64,000 nucleotides of DNA from Branchiostoma floridae (taxonomy: Eukaryota > Chordata > Leptocardii > Amphioxiformes > Branchiostomatidae), in contig NC_049986.1 in the NCBI RefSeq assembly GCF_000003815.2, positions 21,897,923 to 21,961,922 of the forward strand. Direction: 5' to 3'. How positions within the stretch are numbered: the first letter of the stretch is position 1; every line of letters starts with the position of its first letter. Below, piece by piece: positions 1 to 12,560 of this stretch. The position numbers and the translations under genes are program-made. The notes beneath the pieces are model-generated. The model worked only from the letters and a program-made list of their open reading frames with translations, made no database searches and was not told the DNA's origin.

Positions 1-410
1 TGTGCATGTGTGTGTGTTTGCATTGCATGTGTGTGTATCAGTGTGTTTGAGTGTGTGTGTGTACATGTGAGTGTGTTTGCATGTGTGTGTGAACGTGTTT
101 GTGTGTGTGTCTGTGAGTGTGTTTGTGCGTGCATGTGCGTGTCTGCATGTGTGTTTGTGAACAGGGGTGTGTGTTTGGTGCTTGTGAGTGTGTGTGTTTC
201 TACGTGTGTGTGTGTGTGTGTGTGTGAGTGAGTGTGTTTGTGTGTGTGTGTTTGTATGTGTGTTTGTGAGTGTGTGTATTTGTGCATGGGTGTGTGGGTG
301 TGCATGTGTGTCTGAACAGGTGTGTATGTGTTTGTGAGTGTGTGTATGCGTGCATGTGTTCATGTGTGTGTGTGTGTTTGTGTCAGTGTGTTCGTGATTG
401 TGTGTGTTCG
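1..410. repeat. Degenerate (TG)n-rich low-complexity tract
   Basis: Almost uninterrupted TG/TTTG/CATG dinucleotide-type sequence on the plus strand. Long open frames through it are periodic (C-V-C-V) and are artefacts of the repeat, not genes. Confidence 0.95.
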
Positions 411-3075
411 ATGAATCACAGGAACATGTCAAAAGCCTAAGTTATGACTGTCTACAGTACAGAAGAAAATTGATACAGTTTAGTAGTGTATTTACACTGG
501 CAGGTCTTTATTGTTGTCATAGATCACAAGATACTAATCAGATACATTTTTATGCCTACCATAAGCTCCAAGAACAATACAATACAGTCTTTCAGCTCTG
601 TTACACAACATTCACCAGAATCATGTCCATCACAACTGATATATATTTTTGTGTTGCACATGCTATAGGTGTTGATGATACTCAACCCAGTCAGGCCACC
701 AGTGTCTTGTGGGATGACAGCAGACGAGAAGCTGATGATGCAGTAATGGATTAACCTGTTTCTGCATGGAGGAGTCATCCATGAAACGAGCCAAGTCCTA
801 CTTTAGAAAAAAATGCAGTGAGGTGCAGTCTGTACTGTAGAAAGTTAAGCAACTGGTAGAAGTGTATAAAGATTGAACAATATGCAGTGTGCTGTGTTTG
901 TGATTGTTAGAATGCCATTAATAAATCAGATTCAGATGCTCTTTGGATTGCAGATACAGAATACCTCATGTATCACCATTATTGCAATGTTGTGAGAAAC
1001 CATTTTGCATATCAATTACAGTAACTTGCATTATATACCATGAATATATATGCTGTCAGTAATCGCACTTGTCCATTTAAACATGACTGATTGAAAAGGG
1101 AGCAGTAACTTTCTGATGTTCTGTTCCTTTGAACAGCCTTAGAATGCAAGGCAACTATAGGGAAGGATAGAATCATTATACTATTTATGGATTTGTGTGT
1201 TTCAGATACTCTGTCAAAAATAGGTATATAAAATAAGCAGTTTCTGATGAATTGATTTTGAAACACAGCATTACATGTTTATATTGCAGCGCTTTTCACC
1301 ATGTACACACATGTATGAGGTCACTGTCAATGTACTATTGTAAGATGTATGTAATGAGACATAGTGTGAGTCTTGCTATGCAACATTGCCACTCAAGCAC
1401 ATGATGATAGGGTAACAAGAACAGGGAATTGATGGTTAAGAAGCTTTTAATTTGCTTTTGTTTTGTGTGAAGATAATCTGAATAATCTGGATTTATCTAT
1501 TTTTCCATATCAGTTTCTTACATAACTGCAATTCATGAATTTTCCTTATTGGCAAATGTATACAAAACATGAAGTATTTGCAAGGATTATATCCAATTGT
1601 TTGAAAAGTGTTGCCTTTTCTTTTCCAAGTATTGGATCCCTTTTGTCAAGCTTTAATTTACAATCAACTCATTTAATACACAGTGGTCTTGATAAACACA
1701 GTGAGTCATCAGCTTTATGAGTCCGTAGTTTTAGGGCAGGTAAGCAGTCATCATCAAGATTCCTTATTTAAGGATGAATCAGGTTGGTTAACTTACCATG
1801 GTGATGTAAGGGCTCAAATCAAAGCCACCACATGCGTAGTTTTGAAGTTTGTCATGTTTTTGCATAAGTGACGCTGAATCAACTGACATTACAAATTACT
1901 TTAAAGTGTTGTTTTAATGTGATGTCAGTTCTAATAAACAAAAATTTTGGCTAGCACATCTGTGTATATTATCATTACCTCCATAATATATTCATGGAGG
2001 TTATATTTTTACTTAGTCTCTGTGTGTGTGTGTGTGTGTGTGTGCCTGTAAACAAGATAACTCAACGGCTGACTGGATTGGTTTGATACTTGATAGGTAT
2101 AAGTTTACGAATAACGGATTTTCATGATTGTTGGTATGTAGGTACATATAGCTTAGGCCAAAATATACAAAATGAAATATGAATCATGCAAAACGGGGAT
2201 CATTTGCATGATAAATAAGAATATATTAATCATATCAGGTTTTTTTTTCAATGCATCACTTGCTTTTTATGGCAGGACAAGGTGGGGCAGGTTTGAGCCG
2301 CCTAACGTGTGATTTTGTCATTCCAAAGAGTATAACTGAAGAGAGAAACAGCGTATTTCCATCATTTTAAGCGTGCAGGTTGCTTAGGAAAAGATTCTCA
2401 TAATGATATACATATTATGCAAATGAGGACTTGATTTGCATAATCAATGAGGAAATTGAATGATTCTATTGTTTTCCATACCCGGTAACTGGACTTCAAT
2501 AAATGGAAGTCCTTTCAGTTGTTCAAATTACATGAAAAGACTTGAAAGAAATTATTACTCATACTGTTGATCATCATAATTGAGTAGGTTTCAAAACTCG
2601 CCCAAATACGTTGATGACACACGACGCTTGGGCACATTTTGCAGTACCGCTAAATGTCGCTAGTAATAGACTATCTCTATTGTATATAATTCTTTTTGTT
2701 GCTTATGAATATATTCATCAAAACGCTTTCGGAAGGCAATTTCACAATTGGAATATCAAAATACCTATGCTTGCTAATTGTGAAAATCATCATTGGTGAA
2801 TAGAAGAATCTTAAACACGATAAAAACAAAGGGAATCTTAACGGTGCTGTACAGATATAGTTTGGGCAAAAATGAAGAAAGATCAATTGCTTATATCTTC
2901 AAGTAGATTAAAGGGAGATCATAACTGATATAGGGGCATATAGATCACCATATTTGCCTTTCATGGTGAAAATTTCTCTGACAAATATTTCTTCGTTTTA
3001 TGAAAGAACACCCGTCCATCATGTCAGGTTAAAATCGAACTAGAAATGTCCATGTGAAACATTGCGGCGGAGCGC
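411..3075. other. No gene recognised
   Basis: AT-rich DNA with only short open frames and no recognisable domain. A pure (TG)n run sits near 2022-2046. The piece around 1975-2160, with a GGAGGTTATAT-type motif before the TG run, looks like a dispersed repeat, but I cannot delimit it. Nothing else is supported. Confidence 0.6.
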
Positions 3076-4585
3076 GCCTTCATTTTGTCGTAACCATAAT
3101 TGCTAAGGTTAGGGCTATAGTGTCTTAAGGCATCAAACTTGGTATGATTAGAAAGGTCTTTTGGTGGGTACTTGTAATCTGAAATCCGTTTTGAAATTGC
3201 GTTCTCTGTTGCGGAGATATGAGTGTTCAATCCCTAACCCTAATTGCTAGGGTTAGGGTTAGCGTTAGGGTTAGGGTTACGGTAAGGGCTAGGGTTAGGG
3301 TATACATTGTATTCAAGGCGGTCAAACTTGGTATGATTAGAAAGGTCTTTTAGTGGATACTTGTAATCTGAAATCCGTTTTGAAATTGCGTCCTTTGCTG
3401 CGGAGATATGAGTTTTTAATCCGCTCCCCTAACCCTAATTGCTAGGGTTAGGGTTAGGTTAGGGTTAGGGCTAGGGTTACGGTAAGGGCTAGGGTTAGGG
3501 TATACATTGCATTCAAGGCGGTCAAACTTGGTATGATTATAAAGGTCTTTTGGTGGGTACTTGTAATCTGAAATCCGTTTTGAAATTGCGTTCTCTGTTG
3601 CGGAGATATGAGTGTTCAATCCCTAACCCTAATTGCTAGGGTTAGGGTTATCGTTAGGGTTACGGTAAGGGCTAGGGTTAGGGTATACATTGCATTCAAG
3701 GCGGTCAAACTTGGTATGATTATAAAGGTCTTTTAGTGGATACTTGTAATCTGAAATCCGTTTTGAAATTGCGTTCTCTGTTGCGGAGATATGAGTGTTC
3801 AATCCCTAACCCTAATTGCTAGGGTTAGGGTTATCGTTTGGGTTAGGGTTACGGTAAGGGCTAGGGTTAGGGTATACATTGTATTCAAGGCGGTCAAACT
3901 TGGTATGATTAGAAAGGTCTTTTAGTGGATACTTGTAATCTGAAATCCGTTTTGAAATTGCGTCCTTTGCTGCGGAGATATGAGTTTTTAATCCCTTAGC
4001 TCCCCTAACCCTAATTGCTAGGGTTAGGGTTAGGGCTAGGGTTACGGAAAGGGCTAGGGTTAGGGTATACATTGCATTCAAGGCGGTCAAACTTGGTATG
4101 GTTAGAAAGGTTTTTTAGTGGGTACTTGTAATCTGAAATCCGTTTTGAAATTGCGTTCTCTGTTGCGGAGATATGAGTGTTTAATCCCCTTGCTCCCCTA
4201 ACCCTAATTGCTAGGGTTAGGGTTGGCGTTAGGGCTAGGGTTACGGTAAGGGCTAGGGTTAGGGTATACATTGCATTCAAGGCGGTCAAACTTGGTATGA
4301 TTAGAAAGGTCTTTTAGTGGGTACTTGTAATCTGAAATCCGTTTTGAAATTGCGTCCTTTGTTGCGGAGATATGAGTGTTTAATCCCTTAGCTCCCCTAA
4401 CCCTAATTGCTAGGGTTAGGGTTAGGGCTAGGGTTACGGAAAGGGCTAGGGTTACGGAAAGGGCTAGGGTTAGGGTATACATTGCATTCAAGGCGGTCAA
4501 ACTTGGTATGATTAGAAAGGTCTTTTGGTGGGTACTTGTAATCTGAAATCCGTTTTGAAATTGCGTTCTCTGTTGCGGAGATATG
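3076..4585. repeat. Tandem satellite, about 195-bp unit with telomere-like core
   Basis: Seven repeats of CTAACCCTAATTGCTAGGG begin at about 3234, 3429, 3623, 3806, 4005, 4198 and 4397, so units are 183-199 bp. Each unit has a telomere-like part (CCCTAA facing TTAGGG, then several TTAGGG variants) and a unique-looking part (GGCGGTCAAACTTGG to GCGGAGATATGAG). The overlapping minus-strand open frames of 67-98 aa here are repeat artefacts. The first and last units are partial. Confidence 0.95.
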
Positions 4586-5489
4586 TATATGGAAATTTAT
4601 TTCTATTTCACGATAAAAATCTTTAAAAATCCGACATCATTTTCGTATGTCGGACTTTTCCGGGTTTGAGCTTTTCTGTGGTAAAGGAAACTAATGACAT
4701 CGACAAGTAATGGACTCAGTATCTTCCAGCATAATAACTGTTCGTAAGAGCAAAATTTCACACAACACAGATAGCCAACCGTTGCGAGTTGTTTTGGTTT
4801 TAATCAGAAAAAAATTAAATACTATTATTCGTTTGATAAGAAATACCGCACTACAGTACAGGTGTGGTTCCTATCAACTCAGAAGAATGCATATCAATGG
4901 TTTATTCATTATTCATACATATATACATATACATACAAGGACATACTGAAACAACGTTGCAGCCTGTTGTACATTGCTGTAAACATGGCTGAATTAAGTT
5001 AGTCTCAGTCTTTTAAAAAAATCCTAATATATACAACATAACATATTAACAATAGCCGGTCCACGCCAAGGCAAACATTACCAGCAATCAACATTTCCAT
5101 GTAGTGGTAATAAGACATTAAAAACAGGCTATAAATCAGTATTTAAGAGTGCGGACAAGTATGGAATAGCACTGTTTTTGTACCTATCATATCTGGCAAA
5201 AGGTATGCTGAGCTCGAGCCCTCGTTTTAAATTTCTGTTGTGAACTTCATTACGTGTAGCAGGATCTCAGATGTAGCTCAGATGCATGCGGACTATGGAT
5301 GGTGTAGATTTCATGTCTCGTATTAGAATCGTATTTCTTTCAAATTTGGCTGAAATATTCATAAATGCTTACGAAGTAATAATGTAAATTGCTATCATGG
5401 ATAATTATCAAGTTTCTTGTCACGGGATAACTTGGCAATCAGTGGTTTCTAATACATTGACATCCCCCAACTCACCTCCGCAGGTTTTC
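4586..5489. other. No gene recognised
   Basis: Single-copy-looking AT-rich DNA. A short perfect stem (CCGACAT / ATGTCGG) lies at about 4631-4653. I see no coding signal. Confidence 0.5.
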
Positions 5490-6989
5490 AAAACACCTGT
5501 ACCAGGTTTAGATCCAGAGGTTTGAGCTCAGTTCAAAAACCTCAAAATGTCTAGTTGACACGTTTGGGTTTATCAAATAAGTATAATGACTGCAAGAGTT
5601 TCTTGGTGAGAAGACTCTCAAGTCAAACCAATAGTAATGTATTTGATGAATGTTGCACAAATTTTTCCATTTGATACCAACTTCATGGTTAACTCAGGAA
5701 CGTAAGAAATTCATTGTCCTAAAACAGAACCAACAGGTACAGATAGAAGAGAGTCGTGTCATATTTGATTGAGGCAATCTGCTTTTTGCCCACTAGGATA
5801 TATGGATAAAAATGTTGATATATTGTACTTTGTTCAGTTTTGTTTGACTTTCAGAATCAGGTCAGGTAATCTGGTATCTACCCATCCTCCACACACATGT
5901 ATACACATAAGCTCACAAACACAATACAGATAAAGTTAATCAATGATGACAATAGGCCAATCCACCAATATCTTTGAAATAAAACAAATAACCCCCCCCC
6001 CCCAACCGGGGTCTATAATATGAAAATGCATGAATAACAGGCTCTTTTATCAACAAGTCAACTCTTTCTTTATTTCACACCAAGATTTCGGTAAACGTCT
6101 AAACGCCTGTCACCTTCCTCAAGACAATCCTGCCTAGTTCACATCGTACTGTAGCTATATACACAAATGTAGGTCTAGCTGCTTACAGATTCGGTCCCAA
6201 ACTTTTACATATATACAGTGATTGCAGATGTACAGATTCAAGGATGTATATTTTTCAGGCATCATCGAAATATGAACCTATAATTAGGACACACTGCACA
6301 CAAAAGAAATTTGAAACAATAGAGTTATCAGGTTTAGTTTAGTTTTGATCAGTTTTTTTTTAAATTGCATATCAAACTGTCGAAAAATACAGGTATATGC
6401 GGTACTCCAATCGGAGAAGCAAACTCACATAACACTTAGTATTAGCACTTATTGTGCTACAAAGAAATACAAAATACATGTACATTGTACATTCACGACA
6501 AGTATATGCTTTAGTCAGGAGACTTATTCCGAAACATGTGGAACTCAGGTGAATTGGCATCAAACCAAACTAACAGTCTTATTCTACAATTCATCAGGAC
6601 ACCGTATTTTCAACCAAACTACCTGACAATGTCATATTTTTCTATATGCCATGTAGTCTTCAGTCAGACCAAGGATGTTGACTCTATACAGACGGACAGC
6701 AGTGATGCATGATGAGCTTCATCTCCTGCTGTGTAATCAGCTTCCCTACTTCCGCCAGTTCACATTTCCAGACATCAATGAACTGAAAAAAAAAATGTTC
6801 TCAGTGATTGTCAAACATGAAACACCCATGGAGATGTCAAGACCATTTACCTCGTTCTCATACTTGTAAATTATGTGATGAACCAATAAAATACATGTAC
6901 CTTACCTAACCCCTCTCTAGACCAAAACGAATATTACCTGTTTGGTACTTTAGCAGGTGTCTAACTAGATCAAGGAACCATTTAAATTT

Positions 6990-8650
6990 CAACTGTATGG
7001 TACCTTACTGGGTATCCAGACCAACAATGCATACATTACCTGTATGGTACTTACCGGGTATCAAGACCAACAAGCCATGCACGTCTTACCTGTACAGTAC
7101 TTACATGTACCGGATATACAGACCAACAAGCCATACCTTTACAATACTTACTTGGTATGCAGACCAGCAAGCCATAGATTATTTATACCTGTACATGTAC
7201 TGACCTGACATACGGACCAGCAAGCCATCCATATGTTACCTGTATAGTACTAACCTGGTATACAGACCAGCAAGCCATCCTTATATAGTCACTGTGTTAG
7301 TGTATAGTACTAACCTGGTATAAGGACCAGCAAGCCATCCATATGTGTAGTACTGACCTGGTATAAGGACCAGCAAGCCATCCATATGTGTAGTACTAAC
7401 CTGGTACTAGTATACAGACCAGCAAGCCATCCATATGTGTAGTACTGACCTGGTATACAGACCAGCAAGCCATCCATATGTGTAGTACTGACCTGGTATA
7501 AGGACCAGCAAGCCATCAATATGTGTAGTACTGACCTGGACGTGGTATACAGACCAGCAAGCCATCAATATGTGTAGTACTAACCTGGTATACAGACCAG
7601 CAAGCCATCCATATGCGTAGTACTAACCTGGTATACAGACCAGCAAGCCATCCATATGTGTAGTACTGACCTGGTATAAGGACCAGCAAGCCATCCATAT
7701 GTGTAGTACTGACCTGGTATAAGGACCAGCAAGCCATCCATATGTGTAGTACTAACCTGGTATACAGACCAGCAAGCCATCCATATGTGTAGTACTGACC
7801 TGGTATAAGGACCAGCAAGCCATCCATATGTGTAGTACTGACCTGGTATAAGGACCAGCAAGCCATCCATATGTGTAGTACTAACCTGGTATACAGACCA
7901 GCAAGCCATCCATATGTGTAGTACTAACCTGGTACTAGTATACAGACCAGCAAGCCATCCATATGTGTAGTACTGACCTGGTATACAGACCAGCAAGCCA
8001 TCCATATGCGTAGTACTAACCTGGTATACAGACCAGCAAGCCATCCATATGTGTAGTACTGACCTGGTATAAGGACCAGCAAGCCATCCATATGTGTAGT
8101 ACTGACCTGGTATAAGGACCAGCAAGCCATCCATATGTGTAGTACTAACCTGGTATACAGACCAGCAAGCCATCCATATGTGTAGTACTGACCTGGTATA
8201 AGGACCAGCAAGCCATCCATATGTGTAGTACTGACCTGGTATAAGGACCAGCAAGCCATCCATATGTGTAGTACTAACCTGGTATACAGACCAGCAAGCC
8301 ATCCATATGTGTAGTACTGACCTGGTATACAGACCAGCAAGCCATCCATATGTGTAGTACTGACCTCTGATATTATTAACAGACCAGCAAGCCATCCATA
8401 CGTTACCTGTATAGTACTGACCTGGTATACAGATCATCAAGCCATTTGTATGTTACCTGTACAGTACTGACCTGGTTACAGACCAGCAAGCCATCCATAT
8501 GTTACCTGTACTACTTGCTGGTCTGTATACGAGGTCAGTGCTAGTACTATACAGTACTAGTACTGACCTTGTATACAGATCATCAAGCCATTCATATGTT
8601 AACTGCACAGTACTGACCAAGTATACAGATCATCGAGCTATGCAAATATT
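6990..8650. repeat. Minisatellite, 43-bp unit (flanks about 50 bp)
   Basis: From about 7240 to 8390 a 43-bp unit (core ACCAGCAAGCCATCCATATG) repeats more than 20 times. Two alternating variants, TATACAGACC and TATAAGGACC, form higher-order groups. Edge units (about 7000-7240 and 8395-8640) are about 50 bp and carry an extra TTACCTG. Because 43 is not divisible by three, long minus-strand frames (up to 286 aa) rotate through the same peptides; they are not genes. Confidence 0.95.
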
Positions 8651-11402
8651 ATTTTAAAAATGTTAGGCCCCACCTCCAACAGTCTCCAACAATCTGTTGT
8701 TGGACGCTCACATCAATTATGTATATGTACATTACTGGTTAGACACCTCAGACAATTCCAGCCATTGCCTGACAATATTAAGTCTATAACTTATGTTATA
8801 AGGTGCTGGTTCATCCGCATGCTTCCTTCAGTCAATATTAACCATGATTAACTAGTAGAATCACTGTTTTGGATTACTGTCACTCAGAGTTTTGGATACA
8901 ACCATTAGAGGGACCCATGCAGTATAGCTGGCAGCTGTCTACAGGTGCACATATCAACGTCTACAGATGCAATTCTAGAGATAAACACAAATACAATTGA
9001 AGCTGAAGTGACCTTTTCTCTCAAACAGGAGGAGGTGCTGCCCACTTCATTGAAAGGTATAAGATAGTTAACAACCATGTCAATATTGAAGTTCTTTAGT
9101 TTGTTTAGGTACAGGAACAGGTCCAGGCCATTACCTCGTCAATTTTACAGGTACAGTTCAGACTATGCAAGTACAGGTATTTAGGTCTACAGCCCTACAG
9201 GAAAGTTACAGCTATGACTGTTCTGACACTGCTCCAATATTGCTTCTTACTGCAAGCAATCATAGAATCAATCAAAATTGCTGCATCATACAAAAGTCAC
9301 AGAAAGTACAGTTACTCCTTGTGTGGATAAAGTATACAATACCCATCTATACATCAACATGGCCTTACTTCAGTCCCTAGAGGTGGCCTACAATAGCCTT
9401 GCATTTAACGGCACCATTAAAAAAATATAAAAAAGAAAGATGGAAGCAGCAAGGAGGTTAACCTTCTTGGAAGCAGTTATTGTGCGGTACTGTGAGCAGA
9501 AAAGTGTAGCGATGAGCAGAAAAGTGTAGCGATGACACGAAAGAAGAAGACTGTGAGTTATACTTTAGTACTAGTAAACAAACTGGCAAATACAAAGACA
9601 TACTGAAGAATGTCTGGCACACTAATGTGTTACATTGCTTTGAGCCTATAATTAATGTTGTTGATGACACTGACATTGATCCATAATTCTAGGTTTGAGA
9701 TATTCCACTGTTGGAAGAAGATGTAAAACACACTGTACAGAATGTCTTGCAAGTTTTGAGGACACTGATCAAGGACGTTGAATAAAATAATGAAGCCTGG
9801 GAATTGTTGTACTTTGGCCCTCTGTTTTGGCACTCCCTACCAATATTTGATACAAAATGATCCAGATTGAACAGGATTAAATAAGTATTACCAGTAATTA
9901 GCTAGCAAATATAGAAGGGGGAAAAATCACACAAGTACCAGCCTAAGAGTAACAGTGTAGGATTGCCTGAGGTTGGAGGGTTGAGATGGAGAGCGATGTA
10001 CATAGAGTTCACAGTCCTGACAGTGTTTCATTTATTTCATATCCAGCAGAGAAAACACAAGTTTCAACGCAAAGTTTCAAAATACTCCTGACAAGAAGTG
10101 TCCGCTAACAAAATTGTACCAACAGCAATTCCAATGTTTGAATCCAGTATTTGAATTTCTAACCAGGCACATGTGAACTGCATTTTATGGAGGCCCTTGT
10201 GATACAGTAGAACCTCATATGCATGTGATAGACTTAACGAAAGTCGCTGTACTTTTGTCGTGTCAATAAAGATTGTTGCGATAGTGCAACTTATCACCCG
10301 GTCTCATTTACAGTATTGAATGTTATTGCAACCCAGGTATATGCCATATATTACAATACTACTATAACATCTCATAGATAGATGGAGCAATTAGAACTGA
10401 TTTGGTGCATATCATAATGTTATATGATACCATATCATTATATGTACAGCCATGCACAGCAGTGGGTACAGTACAGAAAATCCAAGTACATGTTGTTATC
10501 AATATTGGGTAGGCCTAGCTATATCTTCGGAGCCAAGGAGCTTACGATTGGTAGGGCAGGCATAAGCAAATACATGTAGCAAGGGTCTAGAGTAGCTGCC
10601 AAGCAGCACTTATTCAGGCAACAACCAATCATACACCTACTCTGTGTGGTGGGTTCTTTAACATGAATGAGGTGTGGCCCTTTTTAAACACTGGGCCCCA
10701 TTTAACATTGAATTCTTATCAGAGGGATGTACTAAAGTACTTAACAACATTTACATGTAGATACCCATTTCCACCTATGTGAAGTGAGGAAAGTAATCAT
10801 TATGTCAAATGCCTTTCCCAAGGGCACAACATCAGTGGTATGTCAGGGGATTAAAACCAAGGACCTCTGGGTTCTGGGTCACCAATGACAACACAGTCAG
10901 GATGACACCATGGTTCAAGTACAGAGGATCAGGTCCAGGTCCAGACCTATATATATAGCAGTACATCATATTTTGGACAGCAAGGCATGTGTACTGTAGA
11001 GGTCTCTGTGTGCAAGTTGCCATCTGCATCATGTGTATGTTCAATCTGTATACTTCCCCCTTTTCTCCTTTGGCATAGCTGCTGTTTAATAATCAAACTC
11101 AAACTGTTTCCTCTAAAACTTGAATAAGATCAATAATCAGACCCGAATAACTCAGTGATCATCTCTTTCCTGTCAGTTTTTCCTCCCCAATGCAACAAGA
11201 AATGCCTGTTTTCACCAGTCCCTGTACAGATACCCTCACCTAAGCACGCAAAATGGAAAGGGTACTGTTTTCAACTGGCGATTGATTTTGGTAATGGCGC
11301 AGTCATATTTGTTGTAGGCCGTTGTACAATTTCAATTCCGTAGATTTCAATTGGAACAGTCATGGTGCCCAAACGACTCATCCAGAGGTCAAGGGGTATA
11401 TA

Positions 11403-11432
11403 GGTGAGGTGAGGTGAGGTGAGGTGAGGTGA
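11403..11432. repeat. (GGTGA)6 microsatellite
   Basis: Six perfect GGTGA pentamers. The partner position in the right arm (near 39990) lacks the expansion. Confidence 0.95.
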
Positions 11433-11463
11433 GAATTTTCATGCAGGCTATGATGGAACCAAC

Positions 11464-11895
11464 TAGGGCTGGGTACCGGTACAGAAAATTCAGGTCCAGG
11501 TCCGGTTCAGGTCCAGAGGATCAGGTCCAGGTCCGGACCTGAACCTGGACCTAATTCAGTATGACTCATACCAATGGTACATTTTACAACAAAGAAATCT
11601 GTTTGGTGGAGTATTAGACTTACGCTGGCGTTTTAAAATCCTACAACGCTAACTGCACCTGTGCGATTGGCTGTAAAACTTAGTAGAAATTACTACAAAC
11701 TCTTCTCTACTTCACTCTTCTTATTTTCTTCCACCTGCAAGCGCCAAAACGTGTGAATGCCTGATAAAATGATCTGTTAATTCTCCAATCTGTCCAACAT
11801 CCAGCCACCTAATTTTTTCAGGTCCGGTTTTGCTGGACCGGTCCAATAAGAAAAACCGGTTTTGTACCAGTACGCTGTACCGATACCCAGCCCTA
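11464..11895. mobile_element. Non-autonomous hAT-like transposon with 8-bp target duplication
   Basis: The 432-bp element has terminal inverted repeats TAGGGCTGGGTAYCGGTAC and is flanked by a perfect direct repeat GAACCAAC (11456-11463 and 11896-11903). Eight-base target duplications are typical of hAT elements. The interior carries GGTCCAGGTCC-type subrepeats and no transposase. The matching place in the right arm (about 39930-39965, reverse strand) is unoccupied. Related copies lie at 42196-42490 and, degraded, at 50818-51012. Confidence 0.9.
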
Positions 11896-12441
11896 GAACC
11901 AACAGTTGACACGGATCTAAGACATCCTTTTTGGTAGCAAGATAGCAGCATTTTTCACAGCAATCCCTATCTATTTCTGAACTATCATGTGTCAAGACAG
12001 GACTATTTTGAGTGCACAGTCAGCATCTTGTAGTCTTCTTTTTGTTTCATTTCATAGAAATGGGAGTGGGTACCCAGTGGATACTGAAATTAGCCCATAG
12101 TTTATTGCCTTGTCCAGATACAAATTGTGTACTATACACCTAGATTATCAAATTTCAACTAGTTAAATCTGCTGAGCTCCAAGTATGTTCGTATGTTCAT
12201 TCCCACGTGCAGCTTTGCTAGAGAATTGTGAAACAAATCTTACTGTGTGACTTGCAGAACCAACACCCCACCACTAGGCAAAACACTGTGATTATGAAAC
12301 TAAAAGTCACTTGGGAAAGTGTAGCCTCAATACCATCCGGGTAGTAATTTGCTTCTATATGTTTGCTTCTGCTACCTGTCTGGAGACCTGCAGCTTTTTT
12401 TTTTTTGCAAACCTTTTGGTGGTGACATCAGTCAATGAGAA

Positions 12442-12560
12442 AATTAAGGAATGGGTTCTGGAGTGCTCGGTCGAACAGGCGTTTCAACACCAGCGGACGG
12501 AGAGCGTTTTTGGTGTTGGAACGCCTGTTCCCAACGAGTGCTTGAACCCATTCCTTAATT
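12442..12560. repeat. Long imperfect hairpin, about 50-bp arms
   Basis: Arms 12442-12492 and 12511-12560 are inverted copies with several mismatches (shared AATTAAGGAATGGGTTC and AACAGGCGTT) around an 18-bp loop. No equivalent hairpin was found at the matching right-arm location. It is probably a small fold-back or MITE-type insertion; no target duplication was identified. Confidence 0.75.

Noticed and set aside
10-231. 73-aa plus-strand frame in the TG tract
   Set aside because: Periodic Cys/Val translation of a dinucleotide repeat.
3416-4500. Four overlapping minus-strand frames of 67-98 aa
   Set aside because: Translations of the 195-bp satellite.
7240-8390. CRISPR-like array of regular repeats
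   Set aside because: There are no unique spacers; units abut directly and the context is eukaryotic. It is a minisatellite.
7310-8440. Long minus-strand frames (up to 286 aa) of repeated MDGLLVCIPGQYYTY-type peptides
   Set aside because: The 43-bp unit has no stop in any of several frames, so long frames are automatic; the same peptides appear in shifted frames and the right arm has no such protein.
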